Positions 8,794-16,279 of a stretch of 64,000 nt of DNA are shown here, in pieces. The translations under genes and the position numbers were made by a program. The notes below the pieces were generated by a model that was not told the origin of the DNA, did no database searches, and worked only from the letters and a program-made list of their open reading frames with translations. Numbering within the stretch: the first letter of the stretch is position 1; each line of letters opens with the position of its first letter. This stretch comes from CAMEON01 sp045128275. GTDB taxonomy: Bacteria > Bacillota > Clostridia > Oscillospirales > CAG-272. Location of the stretch: positions 3,060-67,059 of the forward strand of contig JBGVRH010000102.1 in NCBI GenBank assembly GCA_045128275.1, in the 5' to 3' direction.

Positions 8794-8973
8794 TCAATCC
8801 TCCATCAGGGTGTAGGCGAACATCTCGTAGTGCAGCTTGTCCCCCACGTCTACCCCCGCGGGCAGGAGGGCTAAGGCGATAAAAATATCCTTGGCGGGAT
8901 CGGTCTCATTGATCTCGCGGAGGTAGGCGTACTCGCCTTCGATCTTGACGAGGGTGTAGTCCTTGGGTTCCAT
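8794..8973 (-). CDS. Small acidic protein, DUF3006-like
   Basis: The product has 59 residues. Its pattern, VKIEGEYAYL near the start then LLPAGVDVGDKLHYEMF, resembles the small DUF3006 proteins of Firmicutes (a short beta-barrel with LP.GV..GD); function is unknown. AAAGGAG precedes the ATG at 8973. It is the first gene of the unit ending in pepF and has its own promoter at 9003-9032. Confidence 0.75.
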   Translation of the reverse strand: MEPKDYTLVKIEGEYAYLREINETDPAKDIFIALALLPAGVDVGDKLHYEMFAYTLMED

Positions 8974-9002
8974 GGGGTTTCTCCTTTGGGTGGTATGGCT
9001 TT

Positions 9003-9032
9003 ATTATACCATGGATAGGGGGGGATTGTCAA
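9003..9032 (-). promoter_or_regulatory. Promoter of the small gene / pepF unit
   Basis: TTGACA (9027-9032) and TGGTATAAT (hexamer 9003-9008) with an 18-base spacer. Confidence 0.75.
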
Positions 9033-9046
9033 GGGATGGGGTATAG

Positions 9047-9070
9047 AAAAAGCCCCGCATGGCGGGGCTT
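9047..9070 (-). terminator. Intrinsic terminator of the glmM unit
   Basis: Stem AGCCCCGC/GCGGGGCT (9051-9058, 9062-9069) with a T run on the minus strand. It lies beyond a copy of the AAACC/GGTTT repeat that follows the gene at 9193-9918. Confidence 0.85.
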
Positions 9071-9076
9071 TCAACA

Positions 9077-9206
9077 ATGAAGAATGAATATTGAATAATG
9101 AATAATGGAGGATGGAAACCTTCGGTTTCCTGCGATTGGAATTATAATGAATCGGACAAATCCGAAGGATTTGCACCACAATTATTCATTCTTCATTCTT
9201 CATTCT
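9077..9206. repeat. Dispersed palindromic repeat R1, copy A
   Basis: Outer arms are runs of ATGAATAATG/CATTATTCAT-type units. The core has a GGAAACCTTCGGTTTCC hairpin (9114-9130) and an AATCCGAAGGATT hairpin (9159-9171). Related copies lie at 17613-17740, 28089-28248 and 63831-63950. The left-pointing arm runs into the end of the gene at 9193-9918 and supplies its last codons (KNEE) and stop. Confidence 0.85.
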
Positions 9207-9918
9207 TCATTTTCTTCACGATCTCGCTTCCCTTCCCGCTCTTAAAAATCGCATGGGCGGGAACAGCACCGCGCACCGAGGAAAGAGGATAGACATTCGT
9301 GTGCGCCCCGATCACCGTCCCGGGGTTCAGCACGCTGTTGCACCCGACCTCCACGAAGTCGCCCAGCATGGCACCAAACTTCTTTCTCCCCGTGGGGATG
9401 GGATCGAAGTCTCCCTCATAGCCCGCGGCGGGCTTGACGGTGACAGGGGACTTATCGCTCTTGACGTTGGAGGTGATGGCCCCCGCCCCCATATGGGACT
9501 TGTAGCCCAGGACGGAATCCCCCACGTAGTTGTAGTGAGGCACCTGCACCCCGTCGAAGAGGATGCAGTTTTTCAGCTCGGTGGAGTTGCCCACCACGCA
9601 ACCGTCCCCGATGAGGGCCGAGCCGCGGATGAAGGCGCAATGCCGTACCTCGGTGTTCTCCCCGATGATGGCAGGGGCACCGATATAGGCCGTAGGGGCT
9701 ACCGTGGCGGTCTTGGCGATCCAGATATCCTCGGCGGGGTGGTCATAGCGGGCGGGGTCAAGGGTCGCGCCGATCTCCCGGATGATCGCGGGGATATGGG
9801 AGAGGATCTCCCAGGGGTACTCGGTATGCTCCAGCCAGGGGCGGGCGAGGGTGTGGGTGAGGTCGAAGAGGGCTTGGGTACGGAGGGAGATATGGGATGG
9901 GGTGATTCGTTTTTCCAT
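9193..9918 (-). CDS. Left-handed beta-helix nucleotidyl/acyltransferase-like protein (GlmU C-terminal type)
   Basis: The product has 241 residues. After a helical N-terminus it contains hexapeptide repeats ([LIV]Gxxxx such as YIGAPAIIGENTEV) of a left-handed beta-helix, and the NYVGDSVLGYKSHMGAGA stretch typical of GlmU acetyltransferase domains. Homologues are usually annotated as UDP-GlcNAc pyrophosphorylase-like, but no nucleotidyltransferase (Rossmann) domain is present. The ATG at 9918 is one base past the glmM stop, so it is coupled to glmM, and a role in amino-sugar/cell-wall precursor metabolism is inferred. The last residues come from repeat R1. Confidence 0.82.
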   Translation of the reverse strand: MEKRITPSHISLRTQALFDLTHTLARPWLEHTEYPWEILSHIPAIIREIGATLDPARYDHPAEDIWIAKTATVAPTAYIGAPAIIGENTEVRHCAFIRGSALIGDGCVVGNSTELKNCILFDGVQVPHYNYVGDSVLGYKSHMGAGAITSNVKSDKSPVTVKPAAGYEGDFDPIPTGRKKFGAMLGDFVEVGCNSVLNPGTVIGAHTNVYPLSSVRGAVPAHAIFKSGKGSEIVKKMKNEE

Positions 9919-9919
9919 G

Positions 9920-11344
9920 TTACTTATCCTCACAGGTCAGCTTCTCGGCGCGGATGACCGCCACCATTTCGGCAATATACGCCTCACAAGTCCCCTCGTC
10001 GGCGGCCTCCACCATGACCCGCACCACGGGCTCGGTGCCGCTCTTGCGGAGAAGCATACGGCCGTCACTGCCCAATCGGGCGTTGCAGTCAGCCAGCTTT
10101 TCCTTCACGGCAGGGTGGTTCAGCACCGCGTCCTTGTCGGGCACACGGAGGTTTTGGGTGATCTGGGGGTACATGACCACCGCCTCGGCCAGCTTGGATA
10201 GGGGGAGCTTACTGTCCACGATCCGCTCCATGACCATGATGGCGGTGAGGATGCCGTCCCCCGTGGTGGCGTACTTTCGGAGGATGACGTGACCCGACTG
10301 CTCCCCGCCGATGACGTGGCCGTTGGCGGTCATGTTCTCGTAGATGAAGCGGTCGCCCACGGTGGTCTGCACGTAGTCGATGCCCGCACCCTCCAGGGCG
10401 CGGTAGAGACCCATGTTGGACATGACGGTGGTGACCACGGTGTTGTTCACCAGCGCTCCCTGCTCCTTCATGGCCTTGCCCAGGACGTACAGGATATGGT
10501 CGCCATTGATCTCATTTCCCTTCTCGTCCACCGCGATACAGCGGTCAGCGTCACCGTCGAAGGCAAAGCCCACGTCCAGCCCCTTCTCCACCACCAGCTT
10601 CTTGAGGCGGTCGATGTGAGTGGAGCCGCAGTCCACGTTGATGTTGAGGCCGTCGGGCTCGGCACCCGTGACGTAGGTTTTCGCGCCCAGGGCTTCAAAG
10701 ACCGCCCGCCCGATCATCCAGGCCGAGCCGTTGGCGCAGTCCAGACCCACGCGGAAATCCTTATAGGAATTGGCGGCCAGGGAGATGAGGTAGCCCACGT
10801 AGCGGTTGCGCCCTGCGGCGTAGTCGATGATGCGCCCCACGTCAGCCCCCGTGGCGGCGGGTAGGTCGTGATTCCACATTTCCTCCTCGGAAAGCCCCAG
10901 AGCGGCCGCTCCGCCGTCCAGGTAAGCCTCGATGACCGCGATGGTGTCGTCGTTGATCTTCTCGCCGCGACGGTTGACCAGCTTGATGCCGTTGTCGGTG
11001 TAGGGGTTGTGGGAGGCCGAGATCATGACCCCGCAGTCGAAGTCCTCCCGTTCGGTGACGAAGGAGACGCTGGGAGTGGTGGTGACGTGGAGCATATAGG
11101 GGTCAGCCCCCGAGGCGGTGAGTCCCGCCACGATGGCGTACTCGAACATATAGGAGGAGCGGCGGGTATCCTTGCCCACCACGATGCGGGGGCGGTGAGC
11201 CGCTACCCGCCCATCCGCGGGCAGGGAGAGGTCATGCTCCTTGCAGTACCAGCCGAGGAAACGGCCCAAGCGGAACGCGTGGTCGGCGGTGAGGGTGATA
11301 TTGGCTTCCCCGCGGAAGCCGTCGGTACCAAAGTATTTACCCAT
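9920..11344 (-). CDS. glmM: Phosphoglucosamine mutase
   Basis: It interconverts glucosamine 6- and 1-phosphate for peptidoglycan precursor synthesis. The 474 residues are slightly more than the usual ~450. Visible are the N-terminal FGTDGFRG, the phosphoserine loop ISASHNP (catalytic Ser111), the Mg-binding DGDADR (263-268) and the phosphate-binding RKSGTEP (433-439). AAAGGG precedes the ATG at 11344. It is followed directly by the beta-helix gene. Confidence 0.94.
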   Translation of the reverse strand: MGKYFGTDGFRGEANITLTADHAFRLGRFLGWYCKEHDLSLPADGRVAAHRPRIVVGKDTRRSSYMFEYAIVAGLTASGADPYMLHVTTTPSVSFVTEREDFDCGVMISASHNPYTDNGIKLVNRRGEKINDDTIAVIEAYLDGGAAALGLSEEEMWNHDLPAATGADVGRIIDYAAGRNRYVGYLISLAANSYKDFRVGLDCANGSAWMIGRAVFEALGAKTYVTGAEPDGLNINVDCGSTHIDRLKKLVVEKGLDVGFAFDGDADRCIAVDEKGNEINGDHILYVLGKAMKEQGALVNNTVVTTVMSNMGLYRALEGAGIDYVQTTVGDRFIYENMTANGHVIGGEQSGHVILRKYATTGDGILTAIMVMERIVDSKLPLSKLAEAVVMYPQITQNLRVPDKDAVLNHPAVKEKLADCNARLGSDGRMLLRKSGTEPVVRVMVEAADEGTCEAYIAEMVAVIRAEKLTCEDK

Positions 11345-11535
11345 ATATGTGATCCCTTTCAGATAGATTCATCATACAGTATATCCATGTTTGTCAGGGG
11401 CGGATGCTTGTTGGGTGAAGATTTTCTGAAATTTTATTGGATGCCGCCAATCGGGTCTTACCGATCCCTTTCCGACTCCAAAAATGTCTTGCCACGGAGC
11501 GAAGGGAACCGACGAGCTCCTGTCGCCCTCCCAAC

Positions 11536-11572
11536 AGAAAAAACCGCCGAGCCGAAGCTCAGCGGTTTTTCT
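11536..11572 (-). terminator. Intrinsic terminator of the rpmG-rplA operon
   Basis: Stem AACCGC(T/C)GAGC with a TTCG loop (about 11541-11568), flanked by T runs on the minus strand, 30 bases past rplA. It separates the ribosomal operon from glmM. Confidence 0.88.
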
Positions 11573-11603
11573 GTATCAAGTTACGATGGATTCCGATTCA
11601 AAA

Positions 11604-12299
11604 TCAGCTCAGCTTGGACTGGTTGATCTTGATGCCGGGGCCCATGGTGGATGCGATCACGCAGGACTTGATATACTGACCCTTGGCAGCAGCGGGCTTA
11701 GCCTTGATGACTGCGCCGACCAGGGTGTCGAAGTTAGCCTGAAGCTTCTCGGCACCGAAGGAAGCCTTACCGATGGGGCAGTGGATGATGTTGGTCTTAT
11801 CGAGACGGTACTCGATCTTACCGGCCTTAGCCTCGCGGACAGCGCGGGCAACGTCGGGGGTGACGGTGCCGGCCTTGGGAGAGGGCATCAGACCCTTAGG
11901 ACCCAGGATCTTACCCAGACGACCGATGGTACCCATCATGTCGGGGGAAGCGATGACGACGTCGAAGTCGAACCAGTTCTCCTTCTGGATCTTCTCAGCC
12001 AGCTCAACGCCGCCAACGTAGTCGGCACCGGCCTCCTGAGCCTTGGCGATGTTGTCGCCCTTAGCGAAGACCAGAACGCGAGCGGTCTTACCGGTACCGT
12101 TGGGGAGGACGACGGCACCGCGGACCTGCTGGTCAGCGTGACGGGAGTCAACACCCAGACGGATGTGAATCTCGATGGTCTCATCGAACTTTGCCTTGGA
12201 AGTCTGGCAAACCAGAGCCAGAGCCTCGGCGGGATCGTACATCTTGCTCTTATCGATCAGCTTAACGCTATCGGAATACTTCTTTCCAACTTTAGCCAT
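11604..12299 (-). CDS. rplA: 50S ribosomal protein L1
   Basis: The 231 residues match L1 throughout (MAKVGKKYSDSVKLID start; GKILGPKGLMPSPKAGTVT in the second domain). It binds 23S rRNA and in many bacteria represses its own operon. GAAGGAGG lies just before the ATG at 12299. It is the last gene of rpmG-secE-nusG-rplK-rplA; rplJ and rplL, often next, are not in the window. Confidence 0.97.
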   Translation of the reverse strand: MAKVGKKYSDSVKLIDKSKMYDPAEALALVCQTSKAKFDETIEIHIRLGVDSRHADQQVRGAVVLPNGTGKTARVLVFAKGDNIAKAQEAGADYVGGVELAEKIQKENWFDFDVVIASPDMMGTIGRLGKILGPKGLMPSPKAGTVTPDVARAVREAKAGKIEYRLDKTNIIHCPIGKASFGAEKLQANFDTLVGAVIKAKPAAAKGQYIKSCVIASTMGPGIKINQSKLS

Positions 12300-12318
12300 T
12301 TCCGTATACCTCCTTCAA

Positions 12319-12744
12319 TTAGTCCTCGACAGTGATACCCATGGAGCGGGCGGTACCTGCGATCATGCTCATGGCAGCCTCGAGGGAACCGGCGTTCAGG
12401 TCGGGCATCTTGGTCTCTGCGATCTTCTGAACCTGCTCCTTGGTGAGCTTAGCGACCTTGTCCTTGTTGGGCTTAGCGGAAGCGGTCTCGATGCCGGCAG
12501 CCTTCTTGATCAGGACGGGAGCGGGAGGAGTCTTGGTGATGAAGGTGAAGGAGCGGTCAGCGTAGACGGTGATGACAACGGGGATGATCAGACCGATGTC
12601 ATTCTTGGTGCGCTCGTTGAACTCCTTGGTGAACACGGGGATAGCCACACCGTACTGACCCAGAGCGGGACCAACGGGAGGCTGGGGGGTAGCCTTACCG
12701 GCGGGCAGCTGGAGCTTGATATAACCCATAATTTTCTTTGCCAT
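12319..12744 (-). CDS. rplK: 50S ribosomal protein L11
   Basis: The 141-residue product has the typical start MAKKIMGYIKLQLPAGKATP and the PPVGPALGQ[YH]G motif near the thiostrepton region. It is part of the GTPase-associated centre. TTTGGAGG precedes the ATG at 12744. The frame is open another 32 codons upstream but has no homology there. Confidence 0.97.
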   Translation of the reverse strand: MAKKIMGYIKLQLPAGKATPQPPVGPALGQYGVAIPVFTKEFNERTKNDIGLIIPVVITVYADRSFTFITKTPPAPVLIKKAAGIETASAKPNKDKVAKLTKEQVQKIAETKMPDLNAGSLEAAMSMIAGTARSMGITVED

Positions 12745-12945
12745 AATATTTGAACCTCCAAATGTGGTACTTGTACGGGAGAGTTGCCAGTGGCAGTATT
12801 TTCTCCCTCCCACGACGGACACGGCCGCGGCTAAGCACACCGTTTCCGCACCCCTTTCACGGGGATTTTGATGCAGACGGGACTCTCTGATTCAGGTAGA
12901 GTCCGGGGTTGGGCGATTCCGCCCGAAACGTGTAGATCGAAACGA
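12745..12945 (-). promoter_or_regulatory. Possible structured leader between nusG and rplK
   Basis: A 201-base gap in an otherwise tight operon. It can form GGGAG/CTCCC with an inner TGCCA/TGGCA element about 30 bases before the L11 ribosome site, and CGGGCGGAATCGCCC near the nusG end. A position like this suits autoregulation by L1 or L11, but I cannot match it to a named leader. Confidence 0.3.
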
Positions 12946-13485
12946 TCAGTCGGCGGGCTTGATCATATTGATCTCAAGCTCGACGGGCATGTCGCGGCGG
13001 CCACGCTTGACCAGCACCGTGACGGTATGCAGATCGTCGGAGATCGACTGGACAACGCCGGTATAGCCCTCAAACAGGCCGGCAACGATCTGCACGTTGT
13101 CGCCCACGTTCACGGACAGGCGTACCTTGACCTCCTCAATGTTGAGAGCCTCGACCTCGGCATCGGACAGGGGGGTGGGACGGGACCCGGGACCCACGAA
13201 TCCGGTCACGCCCGTGATGTTACGGACGGCGTGCCAGCTCTCATCGGTCATAACCATCTTGATGTAGACGTAGCTGGGGAAGATCTTGACCTCCACCACC
13301 TTCTCGACGTCACCGTTCTTTTCAACGATGGTCTCAACGGGAATGCGGATATCGAAGATCTTGTCTCCGAGACCGCGGTTCTCTACGATCTTTTCAAGGT
13401 TTGCTTTGACCTTGCTTTCATAGCCCGAATAGGTGTGCGCCACATACCACCGCGGGCCTACGTTCATCTCATCGATATCACTCAT
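12946..13485 (-). CDS. nusG: Transcription termination/antitermination protein NusG
   Basis: The 179-residue protein has an N-terminal NGN domain (WYVAHTYSGYESKVKANLE) and a C-terminal KOW motif (VAGLFEGYTGVVQSI). It couples RNA polymerase to Rho or ribosomes. AGGTGG lies seven bases before the ATG at 13485. It follows secE by 15 bases. Confidence 0.96.
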   Translation of the reverse strand: MSDIDEMNVGPRWYVAHTYSGYESKVKANLEKIVENRGLGDKIFDIRIPVETIVEKNGDVEKVVEVKIFPSYVYIKMVMTDESWHAVRNITGVTGFVGPGSRPTPLSDAEVEALNIEEVKVRLSVNVGDNVQIVAGLFEGYTGVVQSISDDLHTVTVLVKRGRRDMPVELEINMIKPAD

Positions 13486-13500
13486 GTCGAGCCACCTGTA

Positions 13501-14043
13501 TTAGTGGAACAGGTCTCCCAGAAGCATCATACCTCTGGAGAAGACAAAGTCCAGCACGCCGATGGCAACGGCGATGACGAGAATGATGATGACGACGACG
13601 AATACGTTCTTCTTCAGCTTGTCCTTGGGGCACCAAGTAATCTTGCCACACTCGGACTTCAGACCCTTCCACCATGCGGGAATCTTGGCACGGTAGATCA
13701 CGATCAGGACGATCAGGGCGACCAGAATGACCGCGCCAACCACCAGATTGATGATACCGCGGGTTCTCTGCTGCTTCTTCTCCTCGGCCTCGGCCTTGTT
13801 CTCGGTCGTGGTCTCTTCCTTGGTAGAAGCCTCAGTTCCCTTCTCGGTGGAGGACTCGGCACTCGTGCCTGCCTCGGTCGCGGCAGAGCTCTCAGGCTCG
13901 GTAGCCTCAACGGTCTCGGCGACGGTGGTCTCCTCAGCGGTGGTGGCGTCCTCAGCGAAAGCGGGGACGACAGCCAGCATGGACACCAGCATCAGGAGAG
14001 ACAGGAGAGCAGCCAGGATAGCCAGCTTGTTGCTCTTAAACAT
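13501..14043 (-). CDS. secE: SecE preprotein translocase subunit with signal peptide and Thr/Glu-rich exported N-terminus
   Basis: The C-terminal part (about 123-178) is SecE: an amphipathic WWKGLKSECGKITWC segment, then one membrane helix. Position between rpmG and nusG confirms it. SecE of Gram-positives usually has 60-75 residues; this has 180. Ahead of the SecE core are a signal peptide (1-30, ending AFA, a good signal peptidase I site), a 65-residue Thr/Glu/Ala-rich low-complexity segment and an extra membrane helix (~97-118). With the N-terminus outside, the SecE core keeps its normal orientation. The start at 14043 is seven bases after GGAGG. Either a lineage-specific extension or a fusion. 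Confidence 0.88.
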   Translation of the reverse strand: MFKSNKLAILAALLSLLMLVSMLAVVPAFAEDATTAEETTVAETVEATEPESSAATEAGTSAESSTEKGTEASTKEETTTENKAEAEEKKQQRTRGIINLVVGAVILVALIVLIVIYRAKIPAWWKGLKSECGKITWCPKDKLKKNVFVVVIIILVIAVAIGVLDFVFSRGMMLLGDLFH

Positions 14044-14058
14044 GTTCATTCCTCCCAA

Positions 14059-14220
14059 TCACTTAGACTCTTTGTGAAGAGTGTGCTTGCGGCAGAATTT
14101 GCAGTGCTTCTTGAGCTCAAGTCTGTCAGGGTTGTTCTTCTTGTTCTTCATTGTGTCGTAGTTTCTCTGCTTGCACTCAGTGCAGACCAGAGTGACCTTG
14201 ACTCTTACTTCATTAGCCAT
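14059..14220 (-). CDS. rpmG: 50S ribosomal protein L33
   Basis: The 53-residue protein has the zinc-ribbon cysteines CTEC and CKFC (Cys-plus form). It is the first gene of the operon. GGGAGGTG precedes the ATG at 14220. Confidence 0.96.
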   Translation of the reverse strand: MANEVRVKVTLVCTECKQRNYDTMKNKKNNPDRLELKKHCKFCRKHTLHKESK

Positions 14221-14359
14221 GATATCGGCACCTCCCATAAAAATTATTTGCAGTCTCACGGAAGTAAGACTGCCGTGTACCTCCCTCTCCGAAAGCCCGT
14301 GTCCGTCTTGTGGCGCAAGTTTCGGGCACAACAAAAAAGCTCTTCGCAGAGGTGATGCC

Positions 14360-14388
14360 ATTATACCACAACTCTCTTTTGCTGTCAA
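14360..14388 (-). promoter_or_regulatory. Promoter of the rpmG-secE-nusG-rplK-rplA operon
   Basis: TTGACA (14383-14388), 17 bases, extended -10 TGGTATAAT (hexamer 14360-14365); a perfect consensus as expected for ribosomal genes. Confidence 0.9.
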
Positions 14389-14502
14389 GGGTTTTTCCGA
14401 CATTTTGTTATTTTTATACAATTTCACCCGACAGACCCCTCGCAGGGCGGAAGGTGTGGGCAGAATCACAAGAAAAAGAGGAGGTCAGCGACAAACTGCA
14501 AG

Positions 14503-14740
14503 TGAAGCGCTCCCGATGGTCGCATGAAGAGCGGCCGAGCCGCCTGAAGCGCTCCCGGTGGTCGCATGAAGTACGCCCTTCGGGCGCATTAAGGTGCAGA
14601 TCCTTCGGATCTGTCCATTTAAAATATAATTGAAACCCGAAGGGTTTCTTCCTTCACGCGGCAAAGCCGCGCTTCATTCACGCGTAGCGTGAGCTTCACG
14701 CTCGCTTGCGAGCACTTCATGCGGCTCTGCCGCGCTTCAC
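14503..14740. repeat. Cluster of short palindromes with a 27-bp direct repeat
   Basis: A 27-base unit occurs at 14503-14529 and 14545-14571 with one mismatch. It is followed by a string of small hairpins with 3-5 base loops: 14574-14586 (CGCCC/GGGCG), 14597-14613 (CAGATCC/GGATCTG), 14632-14648 (GAAACCC/GGGTTTC), 14657-14671 (CGCGGC/GCCGCG), 14679-14691 (CACGC/GCGTG), 14700-14713 (GCTCGC/GCGAGC) and 14721-14733 (GCGGC/GCCGC). CTTCAT or ATGAAG separates many of them. No gene is seen in 14389-14804. Confidence 0.75.
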
Positions 14741-14769
14741 TTGGGTTTATCGCAGAGCGATAAACCCAA
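14741..14769. repeat. Palindromic repeat R2, bare copy
   Basis: Perfect 12-bp arms TTGGGTTTATCG/CGATAAACCCAA with loop CAGAG, the same loop as the copy at 63951-63989. Confidence 0.85.
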
Positions 14770-14773
14770 ATTT

Positions 14774-14797
14774 AAAAAGGAGGCCTTCGCCTCCTTT
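14774..14797 (-). terminator. Intrinsic terminator of spoVM
   Basis: Stem AAAGGAGGC/GCCTCCTTT (14776-14784, 14789-14797) with a T run on the minus strand, eight bases past the spoVM stop. Confidence 0.85.
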
Positions 14798-14804
14798 CGG
14801 GGTA

Positions 14805-14891
14805 TCAGCGTCTTTTCTCCTTCCGTATACCGAACATCCGCCGCAGAATGGGAGCAATGATGGCGGGGGAGCGCAGGACGACGATCTTCAT
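14805..14891 (-). CDS. spoVM: Stage V sporulation protein SpoVM-like peptide, 28 residues
   Basis: The peptide MKIVVLRSPAIIAPILRRMF plus GIRKEKRR matches the SpoVM pattern: a short strand, a helix-curving proline, a positively charged amphipathic helix and a basic tail. SpoVM inserts into the convex outer forespore membrane and anchors SpoIVA to start coat and cortex assembly. Length (26 in Bacillus subtilis) and a strong AAAGGAAGG site eight bases before the ATG support it, as does its terminator. A mother-cell (sigma-E) promoter would be expected upstream, but I cannot point to one with confidence. Confidence 0.75.
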   Translation of the reverse strand: MKIVVLRSPAIIAPILRRMFGIRKEKRR

Positions 14892-15008
14892 GGGGACACC
14901 TTCCTTTCTATATATGTAGGTCTGTTCAGGCGCGGGGGAGCGGGTACTGCCAGTATATGCCGATTCTCCCGAGCGGGAGAAAATATCCGCAAAATTTGCC
15001 GCGGACAA

Positions 15009-15037
15009 TTGACACAAATCCCATTTTGTGGTATCCT
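15009..15037 (+). promoter_or_regulatory. Promoter of the gene at 15070
   Basis: TTGACA (15009-15014), 17 bases, TGGTATCCT (hexamer 15032-15037). Confidence 0.7.
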
Positions 15038-15069
15038 ATAATCAATCCTCTCCCGAAAGGAGCTTGACT

Positions 15070-16260
15070 ATGCAAATCACCAAAACCGACGCGGTCATTT
15101 CGTTGAATCTGACCGAATCCTTCAACCGCTACGTCCTGTCCTACACCGCCGACATCCCCCTGCGCTGTACCTTTACCTACGCCGAGCAAGGCGGACAGCG
15201 CACCGAGGAGTTCTTTCTGGAGGCAGGGGAGAACGTCACCTTCGCCTCCTACATGGACGGCTACCTCCGCCACATGACCGCCGAGGCCGCTCTGTCCATG
15301 ACCGTCCGCGCCATCACCCACGAGAGCGGCGAGTTTACCCTTCACGGCTTTGCGGTGGAGACCCATCCCGTGCTGGCCGAGAAGACCTTCTACTTTGAAA
15401 ACGACCGCTACAAGGTGGGCGTAGAGCTGTGCTGGGGCGGCGGACTGTCCTATTTGGAAGATAAAAAGTGCCCCGTGGAGGGCCTGGTCAATATTCTGAA
15501 CAACTTCGACACGGGCCGTCTGATCCAGCAGTCCTACTACGGCACGGGGGATCCGCCCTACGTCCGCGGCGAGTTCATGGGCAACAGCTGGTGCTACAAT
15601 CCCGTCCAGGGCGGCGACCGCGGCAACCACAAGTCCAAGCTGGTGGACGTCCGCATCACCGAGGGCGAGGTCTACGTCAAGTGCCGTCCCCGCGACTGGG
15701 GTCATGACGGCGGCACCACCTACTCCTACATGGAGAATTGGTACCGTCTGGACGGAGACTACCTTATCGTGGATAACCGCTTCGTGGATTTCTCGGGCTA
15801 CACCCACCCCATGGCCACCCAGGAGGTGCCCGCCTTCTATACAGTCAGCTACCTCAATAACTACTACTGGTACGACGGCGACAAGCCCTGGACGGACGAT
15901 GCCCTGTCGGTGAAGTCGGATCTGCCCTTCTGGCCCGACGACTGGCCCTACTGCACCTTCAAGCCCAAGGCGGGCAATACCGAGACCTGGAGCGCCTTCG
16001 TAGACGATGACGGCTACGGCCTGGGTCTGTACACCCCGAATATTACCCGCACCGTGGCGGGGCGGCATATGTACGACGGATCCAAGAATCCTCACGCTGC
16101 CTCCTGCAATTACATCGCTCCTCTGAAGGCCGTGAAGCTCCAATGCTTCAAGCCTGTGACCTACTCTTACCTCATTACGGCAGGTCAGCTCACCGAGATC
16201 CGCGCCCGCTTCAAGGCAAGGAAGGATGAGATCGCCAACACGGATTGGGACAATTACTGA
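15070..16260 (+). CDS. Conserved hypothetical protein, predicted beta-sandwich, possibly carbohydrate-related
   Basis: The 396-residue cytosolic protein has no signal peptide or membrane helix. It is rich in aromatic and Gly/Asp residues in beta-strand patterns, with conserved-looking stretches DTGRLIQQSYYG and YNPVQGGDRGN in the middle and MATQEVPAFYTV later. These resemble the mutarotase-like supersandwich folds that handle sugars, but I cannot assign a family. AAAGGAG precedes the ATG at 15070. It forms an operon with the Gfo/Idh oxidoreductase 19 bases downstream, which supports a role in sugar catabolism. Confidence 0.7.
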   Translation: MQITKTDAVISLNLTESFNRYVLSYTADIPLRCTFTYAEQGGQRTEEFFLEAGENVTFASYMDGYLRHMTAEAALSMTVRAITHESGEFTLHGFAVETHPVLAEKTFYFENDRYKVGVELCWGGGLSYLEDKKCPVEGLVNILNNFDTGRLIQQSYYGTGDPPYVRGEFMGNSWCYNPVQGGDRGNHKSKLVDVRITEGEVYVKCRPRDWGHDGGTTYSYMENWYRLDGDYLIVDNRFVDFSGYTHPMATQEVPAFYTVSYLNNYYWYDGDKPWTDDALSVKSDLPFWPDDWPYCTFKPKAGNTETWSAFVDDDGYGLGLYTPNITRTVAGRHMYDGSKNPHAASCNYIAPLKAVKLQCFKPVTYSYLITAGQLTEIRARFKARKDEIANTDWDNY

Positions 16261-16279
16261 TTACGGAAGGGAGAACATC

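Noticed and set aside
14471..14804. Small protein genes inside the hairpin cluster
   Set aside because: Short open frames exist on both strands, but they have no ribosome sites and merely translate the palindromes.
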